A DNA stretch of 64,000 bases, taken from assembly GCA_023078685.1 (NCBI GenBank), contig JALGAS010000013.1:501001-565000 (forward strand), written 5' to 3'. This DNA comes from Neopestalotiopsis rosae (lineage: Eukaryota; Ascomycota; Sordariomycetes; Amphisphaeriales; Sporocadaceae). The notes under the pieces were generated by a model. It saw only the letters and a program-made list of their open reading frames with translations, was not told where the DNA came from and searched no databases. Below are positions 47,410 to 59,696 of this stretch, piece after piece. A program made the position numbers and the translations under genes. Numbering within the stretch: position 1 is the first letter of the stretch; each line of letters opens with the position of its first letter.

Positions 47410-50400
47410 GATGTGTGTGGTGTGAAAGTATGTGTGCGTGTTAATAACGGATCAAATGGGTCTGGTCGAGAAAAAGGGCGAGTAGCAGCAGTAGCAAAGC
47501 AGTTGTTGTGGCCTCCGAGACACGAACGACGTCCCAACCTAGCTCTTCTTGATCTGCGTTTGTCTGCTTTCAGGTAGCTGTCTCCCGGGGGTTTCGCAGC
47601 TCGAGTCGGTCGCGGCGTGACGTCGCGTCTTGATATGGGTCGGATTCGTTGAGGGTCCAAGGTCGCAATCGATGCTCATCCGGGTGTGTCCGATGACCCT
47701 CCCTTTCGACAAAGAAGTTGGCAGTGTATGAGGCTATGGGGGGTTGAAGCAGGAAGCGTCGTCGTCGATAGCACTAAGGGACTAAGGGGATGGGGTGGTG
47801 TGGGGTCGAAATGTGGCAGATGGGCGCGTGATGATTGGCTGCTGTCACGTAAGCCTTGCGCTGATGTTACCATGCTTGTCACTCCACCAAAAGCCGCCGC
47901 GGATTTGACGGCTCCCGTCTTGAGAGTCTTGAGGTCTTTCCCCCCCACAGCCTTTACACCAGAGAACCTGGTAGGCTGCTTCAGGGCTTCTTCCTATTGC
48001 CCATCTCTTCTCTGCTTGCCCGCCATACCGCCCGCTAAGGCAATGTATGTAATGTATATGTAGGTAGGTAAGGGTTTTGGAGACATACATACATATGGGC
48101 ATACAGCTTTAGAAAAAGGTGGTGTGGTACAGGCAGTTATCGACTGACATGCACGACACCCACTAGAGCTTTTGGTATGGAAGGGCTCAGGGTAGAAAAG
48201 TGTGTGGATTTTGTTTTGTGGTTGTTGTTTGTTGACTGTCTTGGTTGATCAATCATCAGCACATGATCCCAAACTGACTGGTGTAAGTCGCATAGTGTGT
48301 GGAGTAGAGACGTTCGCAATGCTGTGCAGGTATGTAATGCGCGAGGGAGGATGGTAGACACGATGATACATACGAAGTACACTACTGCTATTACACCCAA
48401 CCTCCCTTTGTCCTTCTTCCTGTTTCCTCTACTACGTTGCGTGTTGCGTACGGCGGCTAGTTGGCTCGCAACGTCCGCGAGGAGGATATCAAGATGTTTT
48501 TGGTGGGCTTTGGATGAGTGTCTAACGTATGCGCTACGTGCATCTCATGCTTCTCCATGGTCATATTTTCATATTACCGATGCTTTTCGGTCGTCGGGCG
48601 TGGCTTTTTATGAGGCTCAGTCCACCGTAGTCGACGCAGCGCCCACGCGGCGTGGCGAAATATTGGTTGCAGCCTACGCATATATCTGGAGGCCTGTTTG
48701 AGGTCTACGCAAGCTGATGTCTCCAAACATGTCGCATTGGAAATATCACCATGTGAGCAATCGCACGACACCCTCTTGGTCAACATTGATGATTTGCCTG
48801 CTTGCCAGATTCACGAAGCGCCCGTATCTCGACATGCACTAGAAAGTTGACTTATTTGTACTCCACACACACAATTACTGGAACGGGCGCGGGAGGGAGG
48901 GAAGACGAGAGCACAAGAAAACCGCAGCTTATACGGAAGCAGGTAGGTGAGGAAGTATGTAGTTTGAAGCTAGTTCAATACGTGCAGTATGCTGCCTTCT
49001 TGTGAAGTGATAGCGTAGCGGCGGCTAGCTCGGCAACCAGATCTGTATGCCTTTTTGGTGCGTTCTACGACAGTGCTACTACCACCACTAAAGAGCTAGA
49101 TGTCTCCATCGTGGGAGAGAGCGCTTTTGAAGAGGCAGTATCTTGTTTCTAGCTTTCTTTGACTACTGCCTCTATCCTTGGAGTTTTGTGCCCAACACTA
49201 CTTCTACAGGCAGCTCATGATCGCACCGTGCCGAACGGACACTATCGAACCTTGCCCCCCGTCCGAGCCCGAACTGATGGAGACTTGAGAACCGGGGGGT
49301 TGCCAAGTGAGTTGATTGGTCATAGTATCCTGGCTTGCATCTTCTCATGCCGGTATGTACCTATGTAAGGATGTAGGTATGTATTACTGTGCGCATGTAT
49401 GTACGCAATGTGTGGTGTAGGAATGGCATGTACGTGATGTATGATTATGTATGGATCGCCGTCGGCATGGGCCTGTTCGGCACTGGCCTTGTCGTGCATG
49501 TTACGAAACGTTTCTTTCCGACGTGCTGTCGATCTGGGGAAGCACGTCCAGAGAAGCCGAGTGGCTCATGGTCTCCTCGTCTATCAAATCAAGAGCTACG
49601 CTTATCTTGAAGGGCATTCTCTGTGGTGCAATGATGGTGGCGGTTCATCCGTTCTAAGGAGTGGATGTGACTGAGCTACAACCCATCGATGGAATGTAGC
49701 TTGATCACGGCTCCAGTGAACAAGAACATAAAACCATGCGCTTAATCGGGAGTACTACTATCCGCGAGGACTAATATTAGAAGTTCTTGGGAGTGAGCGC
49801 GATCTTTGCCAGCGGCACCGAAGACAAGAAAGCAGTGCAGTATCCACAAACCGTAAGCATGAATGAGATAACCTTTTGGGCGTCAGAAAAGGGTTTAATT
49901 GCCCTCTTCGGATTCGGGTACCTTTGGATGTGAAAGAAACTCCCAGATGCCTGGATGGTGGTTGGGCGGTTGGGCGGTCAGCACTGAAAATTATGAGACT
50001 AGCCTCAACTCTATACCGTTGCTCGTATGCCGTGGCTGAAGAGATCCGAGCACTCCTCCAGGCACAGCTTCACTATTATGTGTTCTACGAGATAAGACCA
50101 TCTTATCCCATCTTTTCCGTTTTGCACTGTCGGTCAGTCAGTCAGTCAGGTCTGATCCGGATTGAGCAAACCTGTTTTCTGCGTACGCGCGCGCGCGAGT
50201 CATAATAGGCAGGGCCTGGCAATCATGTTGGGCGGGTCTTTAGGCTGATTCACGATGGGTTTCCCTTGCAAAGATACTGACACCCATCAGGGAAATGTTC
50301 TTATCTGTCAATCTTGGGAATAAAATGCCATATTTCCCAGCCATGCGCATTTGCCCATGAAGAAGCAGGGCAGATGCGCTATGCCCAAGGCAGAAGAGGT

Positions 50401-53400
50401 GTGGTAATGTGTCTCACCTAGGTAGGGTGGCTGACTTTCACCGCGTCACGCGTTTTAGTATAGTGCCCTTCTCTTTTTGAAGTTCCCTGGTTGCTAGCCG
50501 TCCGAGATTGCCCTGTGTAGTACAGACCGTGGGATGGGCAACAACCCAGCTTATACATGACAAACGCGAAAATGGTCCGGTGCGAGGGCATCTTACCTTC
50601 ACAGCACACCACTCTGGCCTAGAGGAATTCCCAATGTGGGCTGCTCTTGCTTAGACAACAGTCATAAGACGCACCCGGTAGAGCGCGAAGGGGCTGTAAG
50701 TAGTTGGCGGCTTGGGAGGGAAAAGCCCGATCGCCTATTTGTGGGTGTCATCGAATGTACAGAGCACTCTCTCTGTTGTATTTGTAAAGGAAGGCAGACA
50801 GATATAAGAATCTGGTACTTATGCTATTGCCCCCTCCGGAGAGTTCGAACCGCTCGAACGAACGAACGTACCTCTTGATTCTTTCAACCATCATATAATA
50901 TCTACCTGACCTACCTGGAGGGCGCAGACTCACTCGTCTTTTGCCTTTCAATATTTACTCACATCTCACAACTTGAATTACTTGCTGGATCGAACGATAT
51001 CCGACTTGCCGAGGCGGTCCTAATTATAGACGACATCATCCTGCATGCGTGGCTGCTGCGAGAGAAACTCCCCTATACTCAACCGAGAAGAAGCTCTCAA
51101 AAGGACGTCCTCATCGCGGCAACGGAATATTACTTCCGTCTCAGCCCATCCCATACCTGCATAACCGCGCGAGACTTGTTTTCTGCAGTTACATGGACCA
51201 AAGAGCTTGGACTGCTTGGAACATCGCAAATCTTGGGCTTCGAGACACGACACACTTCAAGTCTTCGGAGCAATATTCGAGGAGGATTTCTGACAAACGT
51301 GCAACACGGCTGAACTCTACGACCGCCAACGCCTCAAAACAGCTTCATTGGAACGCCATCGTAACCGCATCTGGCGATATACCTGTCCGTTTATCTGGCG
51401 GAAGTGGCATCGGCGGTGATATTATATCATCTCACCTCGGGATTATTAGCGAACGCAGCTGCCACAGTAGCCGCGAGTTACCACACAGAGCGGGCCGACT
51501 TCGCGACTGTTATTAGACAACACAAGCGACTGGTCTCTCGAGCATAACCTACCTGTTGCGAGGCCTGGCTTTTGAGACCCCCAAGAACGCCCCAGATAGA
51601 TTTTCCTACTGCGGCTGCTGAGCTTGGATCGTCGTACGAGCCTCCTCACGCGTATCGGCGATCTTTGGATCTTCAGGGTTCTCCCGCCTGCTTATTGAGG
51701 ACCCATAGCGGGATCGGCGACAAGAGGAGACTTGCTTGCTTGCCTTGCATACTCCGTGCATAGCTGCATCTTCCCCCTCATCCGCCCAATCACCACCCGC
51801 CTCTTTCTACCGCGCTGCACTGCGGCAAGACATAAAAATACTCTATCAAACATCCCGATCGGTCTAGATACAAGATCCGGACAAGTCCGTCTTTGGACAT
51901 TTAGGGTTGAGAGAAGGCTTTGAGAGGAGCTTCTTTGTCAAAAAGCCTCCCAGCAATCCAGGTGGGTAATACTCTGTCGGCACCTTACATACCTAACCTA
52001 GGCCATTTGTGCTAACTAGCGGGGAGTTCTGCCAAGTCTGCCTCGTTCTGAGCAACCCAAGCAGCACTGTACTTTGCCCCTCCATCCCCCTCCTTTGCTT
52101 CCATCCCACCAACCAACCAACATTGAAACCAACCCGAAAGAGGGAGTACATACATCCACCACCCTACCACACCGCGCTCACAGGTATTCCACACCTACAC
52201 TACCTTACCTGCCTCCCCCTCCAAGGAGGTATTTAGTACGCTTTTTTCCAGAGGGTAGAACGAGCTTGCAGGGGCCTTGATCCTCAAGTCGCAGCTCCTT
52301 TGCAGCAGGTGTAGCCAATCACACCTCCATTTGGTCCCCTCGGCTTCCCTAAATCGTGTTCCAAGGAACCAAGGGTCGCGCGCCGCCAGACAACCGAATA
52401 CCTTACCGTCGTTCTTCGACCGCCTTTGATTGAGAGGTCTCACTCACCGCGACTTTGAACCCATCCAAGGCGTTTGTTCATTACTCGACAACATCGCCTA
52501 ACCTGACCAAACAAGATCACCATCATCCATACACACATTACCGGCCTGCGAGACTCGGAGCCGTCTTGTTCCCTGCGAGACAAATCAATCGATCGCGATA
52601 CATAATACCACTATTGCTCTCAGCTTCTTTTCCTCCGGCCGAGTCACCACTACCACTACCACTTGCACTCTGGACGAGGCAGTAGCGTGTACCTCATCAT
52701 ATAACCACCTGAGGAATACGAAATATTATGTGAGTATCAATAAAGCTGTCCTATATATCCCATCCACCATTGCTTCGGTGACCAGTCATAACTGCCTATG
52801 AGGCAGCCATTGAATCACATTTGTTGATAAGTCTCGTCTCAGCTCCCGTCAGCCCAAGAAACCCAACCAACCCTTTCCAAGTCCGTCCATTACAGGCCAT
52901 TCCCACCCACCGACCGCTGCCACCACCAACGATACCGGGGGGCGGAATCCTGAAAAGAAACCTCAAAAGAGTCAGTCAATCCATCATCCTGGCCGCGCAC
53001 TCGACTCAAGCAAGTCAACGTCGCTCCCAGCTGTGCCCGCCCTGACCGTAAAGTAAGTCACCGCCCTACTATCATGTTTATTTCCTTCGTGAATTCATGC
53101 CTTGATTGCCATTCCGAGACTATCCTCTCTTCGAATGAATCTTGTATTTTCTTATTCCCAACGCAAAATTCCGCCCATTTGCGCGCACATATCTTTTCCC
53201 TCACACCTCTTTCCCTTTTCCGCTGCTTCCCTCCACAAAACAACCCTTCCCGTCAGCATTGACCCGTTCGTCTCCAACTTTTTCTCCACGACCGCTACTC
53301 GGTCCCCATCTCCCCCATCCCATTCAATACATACATACATAGGCTTTCCTCCACCGCCCGCACCCAGCCAGCAGCGCCCATTCATCCGTTACATCCTCAG

Positions 53401-54301
53401 TGCGATCGGATTTTCCCAAGGGGCCCAGCCCGTATTGCGTATGAGCCGAGAGTTCCTAACATACTCCTGTTGCAGCCGAGTCTAGATTCCATCTGATCCG
53501 AAACTCAACTCGGCCTCCCTGATCTCCATACGACAGTGGAAACGACACATCAATAATTCGTGCAACCATCGGCTTTCATTGCCTCCTAGCCGAATCCAAG
53601 CGCCCACCATTGCAACCTAACTTATCTTGCCATTTGGCGACACGTTTCTCACCACTCCTGTCTGTACCTTCCTCTGGTCTTTGTCTGACCTCAGAAGGCG
53701 CAGCAGCAGTTTTGGGCAATCCGAACAAATTCCCCGACGACCGTCTTCGGCTTTGAGTCCGCGACTTCGCCGCTGCTGACTCGATTGTCCCCCCAAAGAC
53801 AACCGGTCCTGCACCCCATATTGCATTGACAGGAACCATTCGTCTCTCATTCGACCACACACCTCAACGTCTCGTCTTTTATCGCACGCGCGATAATTAT
53901 TTTTCAGACTACAAGTCTTTCGATTGGCTTCAAGTCGCTTGCGCGCACTGCTCTGTGAATCAGTTCTGAGAACTGTATGGCATAGCAGCCGAAACCTCCG
54001 CAGCAAGACAATCTCCAACCTGGTAAGTTGACTCAAATTTATACTTCTATAATCATTTCGCCGATGCACTTCCTTTCCTGTTCAAGAAGTCGACGACTCA
54101 GCATGAATCATGCTGTCGATGAGGCTCGATTGCTTGCTACCTGCTTTTCGAGGAATGCGGGGCAAACCGCTCTCCTCAATCGGCGGCGATAGATGACTTG
54201 CTATTAACTGATACTAATATACTTTTTAGATCATAAGCCAACACAAATTCCACAGCTATACCACTTTGCTTGATCTGCGCCGATCAAATCTGTCATCGGC
54301 C
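47410..54301. other. 6.9 kb non-coding region upstream of the bHLH gene
   Basis: Largest empty stretch. 47410-47900 serves as the SFT2 promoter. 48050-50900 holds scattered TAGGTAGG/GTATGTAT tetramers, a (GTCA)4 run near 50131-50147 and a GCGCGCGCG run near 50188. From about 52000 the + strand becomes strongly C/T-rich up to the bHLH ATG, consistent with a long leader; GTAAGT donors at 53053 and 54023 fit leader introns. No tRNA, transposon or supported gene. Confidence 0.4.
54023..54229 (+). other. 5'-UTR intron of the bHLH gene
   Basis: GTAAGT donor at 54023, TACTAAT branch site near 54211-54218 and TTTTTTAG-type acceptor ending at 54229, 72 nt before the start ATG; 207 nt. All three signals are near-consensus, so a spliced leader is likely. 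Confidence 0.65.
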
Positions 54302-55840
54302 ATGTCTTATTCGACATACAACCAGTTTGGCGGAAGCCCAAACATCAACCCCAACGACCTACAAATGTCCGGCGCACATGGATCGGCATTCTCCAACAAC
54401 TTCAATGGAGGCTCAAACGGCTTCTCAAGTGGCTCGGCGCTATTCGGTGACGAAGAGCTTCTCGATACGTTGAACAGCCCGACAGAGCAGACACCTCCTA
54501 CAATGCAGGGTCAGGACTTCAACGGAATGAACATGGGCTTCACGCAAGACATCTACCCGTCGCACGTGAATGGATACTCGAACACTCCAGACGGCGACCC
54601 CATTCAGAGTCCTTTTGTACACAGCTATGGTGCGCAGACTCAATTTCACCAGATGCAGAGGCCGACATTCGGCGCTTCATTGCAATCTCCGCTCTCCTAC
54701 TCTGGCTCACCTCACACCGCGAATGATGCGGAGAGCGACTTCCTGAACGCAAAGCCTCGAGCTCGTCTTTCGCAGGCCCAGGCACAAGCCATGCAACGCA
54801 AGCAATCGAACACACGGAGCCCGCTGACGCCTAGCACTGCTACGGCCATGGCAGGCCTCACTGTTGGCTCGCATGAGTCCCCGGCTTTCGGCGCACAGCC
54901 GATCAGAGCTCCTCAAGGTCACCACGAAAAGTCACCTTCCAACCAATGGATGGCTACGCCCAAGAGCTTGTCGTCATTCCCTGGATCCGGCCTGTCCTCG
55001 CCTTTGCAAAACGGATATGCGCACCCGCATCTCGCTGGAATGATGCAAAACGCTGGTCAATCCCTACCTGCCCGGATGGCTGGTCCCGGAACCGCCGTCA
55101 AGTCACAGGATGACAAGAGAAGGCGCAGGCGCGAGTCGCATAATGCCGTCGAGCGCCGAAGGAGAGATAACATTAACGAGCGCATTCAAGATCTGGCTAC
55201 CCTCGTCCCAGGTCATCGACTTGACGACGAAAAGATCAAGAAGCTTCTGTCGAATGGCACGCCGCTGTCTCCCACTCTGACCGGTATGACACACCCCGAT
55301 CAGGCCACATCCGCTCTCGCTGGGCCTGGAGCCAAGCGTGCTACTGGTGCTGGCAGCATTACAACTGGTCTTCCCATGGATGACAAGGACAAGGGCCCCA
55401 ACAAGGGCGACATTCTGCAGGGCGCTGTCGGATGGACCCGAGATCTCATGTGGATGCTGCACCTCAAGATTCAACAGCAAGAGGAACTCGTCAACTCAAT
55501 TCAGGAACTCGGTGGACATGTCCCATTCGAGATGACCGAAGACGAGAAGCGCATGCAGACCGAGCTCATGGAGGTCATGTCGGCCATGTCAAGCAGACCA
55601 GGCAAGAGCGAGGCCCTTTCGTACACGCGTACGGACGGATCTGGTTTGAGAGTGCCGCATCACACCGATTACAAGGGCGAGCCTCTTAATGGAGCGTCTG
55701 CAATGGATGCCATCGCCGTCAGCCCAGACGACCCCAGCCCAGGCGATCTCGATGCTGAGCTCAACAGCACAGATCATTTCTGGGGCGAACCCGATGATCT
55801 CAAGGAGGAAGACGAGTACACGATGGACATGGTCATGTAA
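54302..55840 (+). CDS. bHLH transcription factor with a very long loop
   Basis: Single coding exon, 512 aa. Seen: a Ser/Gly/Asn/Gln-rich N-terminus (1-265), then a basic region KRRRRRESHNAVERRRRDN (272-290). His280, Glu284 and Arg288 there match the His-Glu-Arg pattern of E-box (CACGTG) binders. Helix 1 is INERIQDLATLVP. An unusually long loop (about 305-367) contains SPTL and Gly/Thr-rich sequence. Helix 2 runs on into a zipper-like heptad stretch (KGDILQGAVGWTRDLMWMLHLKIQQQEEL). The C-terminus is acidic and ends MDMVM. Related fungal factors exist but I do not name an orthologue. The ATG at 54302 is the first in frame; the frame upstream to 54266 starts at TTG. A spliced leader precedes it. 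Confidence 0.9.
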   Translation: MSYSTYNQFGGSPNINPNDLQMSGAHGSAFSNNFNGGSNGFSSGSALFGDEELLDTLNSPTEQTPPTMQGQDFNGMNMGFTQDIYPSHVNGYSNTPDGDPIQSPFVHSYGAQTQFHQMQRPTFGASLQSPLSYSGSPHTANDAESDFLNAKPRARLSQAQAQAMQRKQSNTRSPLTPSTATAMAGLTVGSHESPAFGAQPIRAPQGHHEKSPSNQWMATPKSLSSFPGSGLSSPLQNGYAHPHLAGMMQNAGQSLPARMAGPGTAVKSQDDKRRRRRESHNAVERRRRDNINERIQDLATLVPGHRLDDEKIKKLLSNGTPLSPTLTGMTHPDQATSALAGPGAKRATGAGSITTGLPMDDKDKGPNKGDILQGAVGWTRDLMWMLHLKIQQQEELVNSIQELGGHVPFEMTEDEKRMQTELMEVMSAMSSRPGKSEALSYTRTDGSGLRVPHHTDYKGEPLNGASAMDAIAVSPDDPSPGDLDAELNSTDHFWGEPDDLKEEDEYTMDMVM

Positions 55841-57119
55841 GCTCATGCTTACTGAGACGCTCATCCGCGTTCCGTTTGCTTGCTTTGCATATTTCGGCTT
55901 TGTTATTTTCCGCCTCCCTTTCCCAGGGAGGATGCCTTTGAGTTGGTCCGTTTTCTCATCTCTCTCCACTTTCGGGGTGTGCATATCACGGGTGACGCCT
56001 TGCATCGCATCAGGGTTACATCTACGGTTGGGAGCGAACAGGCGTTCTTTTCCTTTATTCCCATTACAGCAATCTTTTGGGACTACTCTCCTACGTTATC
56101 ATTGTTTTCCTTTTCAGATATCTACATCTTTAGAGCAACCAATGGCTTGCCATTGGTTACAGGGGGTTTTCTATTCATTTCCTTAGTCGTGGGATCGGAT
56201 TTGATTTTACATGATACCTAAGACGCCATTAGTCGGAGTTTGTTAGGGCATTTGCTATACCTCGTCATTTGTCAGCGTTGCTTTGATCCCCAGAGTTCTT
56301 CAATAAGATCATTACAGCTGGAGCGTTACTGTAGCCTCGTCCACGGACCGGGCATTATATAGTTGTATCTTGATTTACAAATCTATTCAATACTGATCTA
56401 AAAAAAAAAAAAACTTTGCCATCATCCGTGCTCGCTCTGTGTATGTTGCCCAGTGAATTAATCCAGCAAACCATTGAGGATAATGATGTCCAGATATGAC
56501 TGCTGTTTGAGGTATATATTAGTGATTGATTCATAGGTACTCTATTGTACTGGTACACAGATATAAAAGACGAATGAGAAATGGTCAAGTTGTGAACGGG
56601 GTTCGATGGGTTGCACCGTGCTAGGACTTTGGTGTTTCGTACTGTAGACTTGTGCGCACAGTCGGCCACCTAAGGGTAGGTAACTAGCAGAAGAGCTTAT
56701 CACGAGGCAGGCCAACGGCATTCTGGTTTCTTCTTCTCATCATTTTACTGTTCAAATCATGTTGCCGCAACCTGACATAGTGATCCGAAATTGATCACCT
56801 CAAGGTATGTTGTCGTCACTCTGAGATTGAGCTGCATATCTGAGAAAATTGCTGAGGTAAAGCAGTTACTGTAGCTATCTAGCTGTGCAATTGAAGGGGT
56901 CGGTTCCAGGGTGTGTATGGGGCCGCTAGGCACAGCAATGTGATTGATACCTACCTACAACACAGGTCGTCACAAAGCATATCAGAAGCCGGCCTTCTTC
57001 CGCTCGATGACTTTCGGGCAGTCGTGATTCCCGAGCCAGGAGGAGAATCTTGCAAAGGTTGCAGCCAAGGGAGATAGAGAAGAAGGCAATCCGAGCACCG
57101 CTCAGAAAAGACTGCGAGA
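55841..57119. other. Intergenic region bHLH / NPR3
   Basis: 1.3 kb between two + strand genes: bHLH 3' UTR first, then the NPR3 promoter. An A13 run lies at 56400-56412. No ORF or RNA gene recognised. Confidence 0.4.
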
Positions 57120-59573
57120 ATGGCCGCCCCAATTGTGCCTACAGCTTCCAACTTTCTCGGCGTGGCCTTGGTGATCAACAGATCACGCGATGGTCCGCGT
57201 TTTGTTTTCCACTACCCGCCACGGATCCCGGCCATTGATTCGCACTCGTCATCCTCTGGTCGTGGTGCCAAGACAGCTGGGACCGACGACGAACTGGCAG
57301 ACAATGACGATGATGTGTTGCTGGAGCGCATTGCTAATGTAGCCATTGGCGCTGGCTCGCAACCCAAGGGCATGGACCTTGCCAACTGGAATCACGATGA
57401 TCACCTGGAAACCGAAACCGGCTCGCAAATTGTGCCTTGGGAACACGTCGGCGGGTTTCCCACCCGGGATTTGGAGAACATTTTGACACCCGCCCGGCCC
57501 TACCACAAGAAACTTTTCTCCGTGAGCCTGGACCAACTTTGCACCGTGAGCTATCCCATCTATGTACCTGAGAATGGTCTTTGGAAGAAGAAGAAGCGGC
57601 AAACAAAGTCGCAGCCCAGTATGAGTGGGAAAATGAGCGCAGCACCAGGCGATGACGGTGACAAGAATACAAGCAATGGGGATGCGTCCATGTTAGCTAC
57701 CAACATTCCTCAAATTGAAACACACGATCTGGCAGACGATCCGCTCACGCAAGACGAGGGGGAGGCTCGCGATGAAACGGGAGCAGCAGAAGAAAAGAGC
57801 GAGGAGAAGAAGAGCGGCATGACCATGTTCAACCTAGTCTTCCTCCTTAACCCGAAGAAACACGAGGCAAAGGAGCTTGTTGACTTGCTCTACTTCCACA
57901 TTCTCCGCAAGATCAACAAGGCTTACAAGTACGCCCAACAGCGAAGTGATTTTGTGTGGAAGGAGTCCAAGAAGATACTCGCTCTCAAGGACAAAGGAAG
58001 GGAGGACAAGACTAGAATGACGGTTCTCTGGCGCCAAATACTCGAAACGTCTTCCTTGGCGGCCTCGATGCAAGATGTCTACGAGTCCATATGCGCCAAC
58101 AGGATTGCGGCATTGCAACTCGATACACCAGAGGGGACTGTGACCCATTCGGTCCAGATTCCTGTGCCTTTTCACCTACCAGATATACCAAGTCCTGATG
58201 ATCCCGAGGCTGAAAGACTGAGAGGCTTGTGGATCACGACGGCGAATAATTTTGCAGACCTGGATGTCGCCGCCATTGACGCACCCGCCTTTTTAGACAA
58301 GACATTTGCCTTGCTCCTATTGCATGACGAGAAGAAGATTATTGGCGAACTACAGAGTGATCCGGACGAGACGACAAACGGAATGATTGAGTTTGTGCGC
58401 TTGAGCAAACCGACCTTGTCATTCCATCAGATTGGACAAGGTCCAACGCTCTCACCTGCCCAGGTGCGTCGATATGCCCAGCATTTCATCTTCTGGCGAA
58501 GAGCCATCGCCATCCCGCCCCTACACGCCAGGGACATCTACATAATGTCGCCCAATAGCAAGACATCAGCACTGCCAACAGCAAGTCAAGCGTGGGCTCG
58601 AGCCTTTCCACTCGCCCCTCCGCTGCCCAACTTCCTGGCCGAACTGAGTATGGCTCCAAGGCCGTACAAACACTTCTGCCCGTCCAAAAGCCACCGGCCA
58701 CAGTATCTCCAGATGCTGGGATGGCTGATGCGTGGAGGTTGGGTCACGCAGTTGTGCACATTTGCCTACGTGGTCGTTTGGCCTGAGATCCAGTATGAGG
58801 TCGAGTATCAGATCGAAAAGGACGAGATCAGGAAGACCGAGATTGCCATAGCTACCGCTGCTACATCCACGTCCGAGCATACCAGCGACGACCCTTCGTC
58901 GCCAGACAGCCCGCCCAGTGACGAGCAGGGTTTGCTTCCAGCCGAGAGCGTCAGAGCGGCGTCTGAAGACGCAGAAAGGGGCAAGACTCCCCAGCTACAA
59001 TCGTTGGCCACCTTTGAGCCTATGCGGTCCCGCCCAACGACGCCCAGTCTACGAGACGAGGACCTCAACGACAGCCTCATTCTGAGTCCACCCTTATCCG
59101 CAGCGGCGGTCACCGACATGGAGCGATCCATCTCCTCGCTGCCACCGCTGTCAGACACCCAGGAAACACCCGTCAACCCCAACGAGTCCATTGCCGAGGC
59201 GGCGCGACTTACTCGCCTCGCGGACCGACGGACCCGGGACCACGCTGAGCGCGCCGCGCAGCACGCCCGACGTCCCCATCCCCGCGCGACGGATCACCCA
59301 TCGTCCAACAGCGCGGCGCACCTGTCGCACCTGACGCCCTACGTCATTGTCGACGCCAAAAAGGCCACGGGCAAGGAGAGCATGTACCTCAGCGCTATAG
59401 GGCGGCGGCTCCGCGACCCGCGCGTCCGCGCAAAGTGGCCCGTCTTTTGGAAGTACTTTAACGGCCACACGGCGCTCGAGCGTGTCGCCCTCATGGAGGA
59501 CCTCAAGAGGAAGGAGGCTTGGTCTCTCTTGACTGGAATGAGCGAGCACCTCGTCACGGTCAGGCATTGGTAG
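57120..59573 (+). CDS. NPR3: NPR3, SEACIT/GATOR1 subunit (nitrogen permease regulator 3)
   Basis: Single exon, 817 aa. Npr3 pairs with Npr2 in the Iml1-Npr2-Npr3 complex at the vacuole, which restrains TORC1 during amino-acid shortage. Seen: the N-terminal longin-like start NFLGVALVINRSRDGPRFVFHYPPR, then PWEHVGGFPTRDLENILTP and HKKLFSVSLDQLCTVSYPIYVP. After a Lys/Ser/Glu-rich insert comes MFNLVFLLNPKKHEAKELVDL. A long Ser/Pro-rich insert (about 590-720) precedes the C-terminal winged-helix part: RRLRDPRVRAKWPVFWKYFNGHTALERV and EAWSLLTGMSEHLVTVRHW. The ATG opens directly into the conserved longin strand. It is convergent with the MFS gene, 123 bp apart. Confidence 0.95.
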   Translation: MAAPIVPTASNFLGVALVINRSRDGPRFVFHYPPRIPAIDSHSSSSGRGAKTAGTDDELADNDDDVLLERIANVAIGAGSQPKGMDLANWNHDDHLETETGSQIVPWEHVGGFPTRDLENILTPARPYHKKLFSVSLDQLCTVSYPIYVPENGLWKKKKRQTKSQPSMSGKMSAAPGDDGDKNTSNGDASMLATNIPQIETHDLADDPLTQDEGEARDETGAAEEKSEEKKSGMTMFNLVFLLNPKKHEAKELVDLLYFHILRKINKAYKYAQQRSDFVWKESKKILALKDKGREDKTRMTVLWRQILETSSLAASMQDVYESICANRIAALQLDTPEGTVTHSVQIPVPFHLPDIPSPDDPEAERLRGLWITTANNFADLDVAAIDAPAFLDKTFALLLLHDEKKIIGELQSDPDETTNGMIEFVRLSKPTLSFHQIGQGPTLSPAQVRRYAQHFIFWRRAIAIPPLHARDIYIMSPNSKTSALPTASQAWARAFPLAPPLPNFLAELSMAPRPYKHFCPSKSHRPQYLQMLGWLMRGGWVTQLCTFAYVVVWPEIQYEVEYQIEKDEIRKTEIAIATAATSTSEHTSDDPSSPDSPPSDEQGLLPAESVRAASEDAERGKTPQLQSLATFEPMRSRPTTPSLRDEDLNDSLILSPPLSAAAVTDMERSISSLPPLSDTQETPVNPNESIAEAARLTRLADRRTRDHAERAAQHARRPHPRATDHPSSNSAAHLSHLTPYVIVDAKKATGKESMYLSAIGRRLRDPRVRAKWPVFWKYFNGHTALERVALMEDLKRKEAWSLLTGMSEHLVTVRHW

Positions 59574-59696
59574 ATGTGGAAAAGCGCGGAGTTCTATGTA
59601 GCTGTCGAATCGAGTACGAAATGTCAAATGTCAAATTTTAGGAGCCAGTATGCAATTTCTTCTATTATAAAGGTATAAAGTTGTATGTGTTTGTTT

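Noticed and set aside
48297..48701. 134-codon + strand frame
   Set aside because: No family resemblance or supporting signals.
50825..50860. GGTTCGAAC-like B-box on the minus strand (possible tRNA)
   Set aside because: The flanking bases do not pair as a T stem and no acceptor or anticodon arm can be drawn.
51049..51516. 155-codon + strand frame
   Set aside because: No domain or codon bias; probably chance.
56600..56625. GGTTCGAT motif (possible tRNA B box)
   Set aside because: T-stem does not pair and the rest of the cloverleaf is missing.
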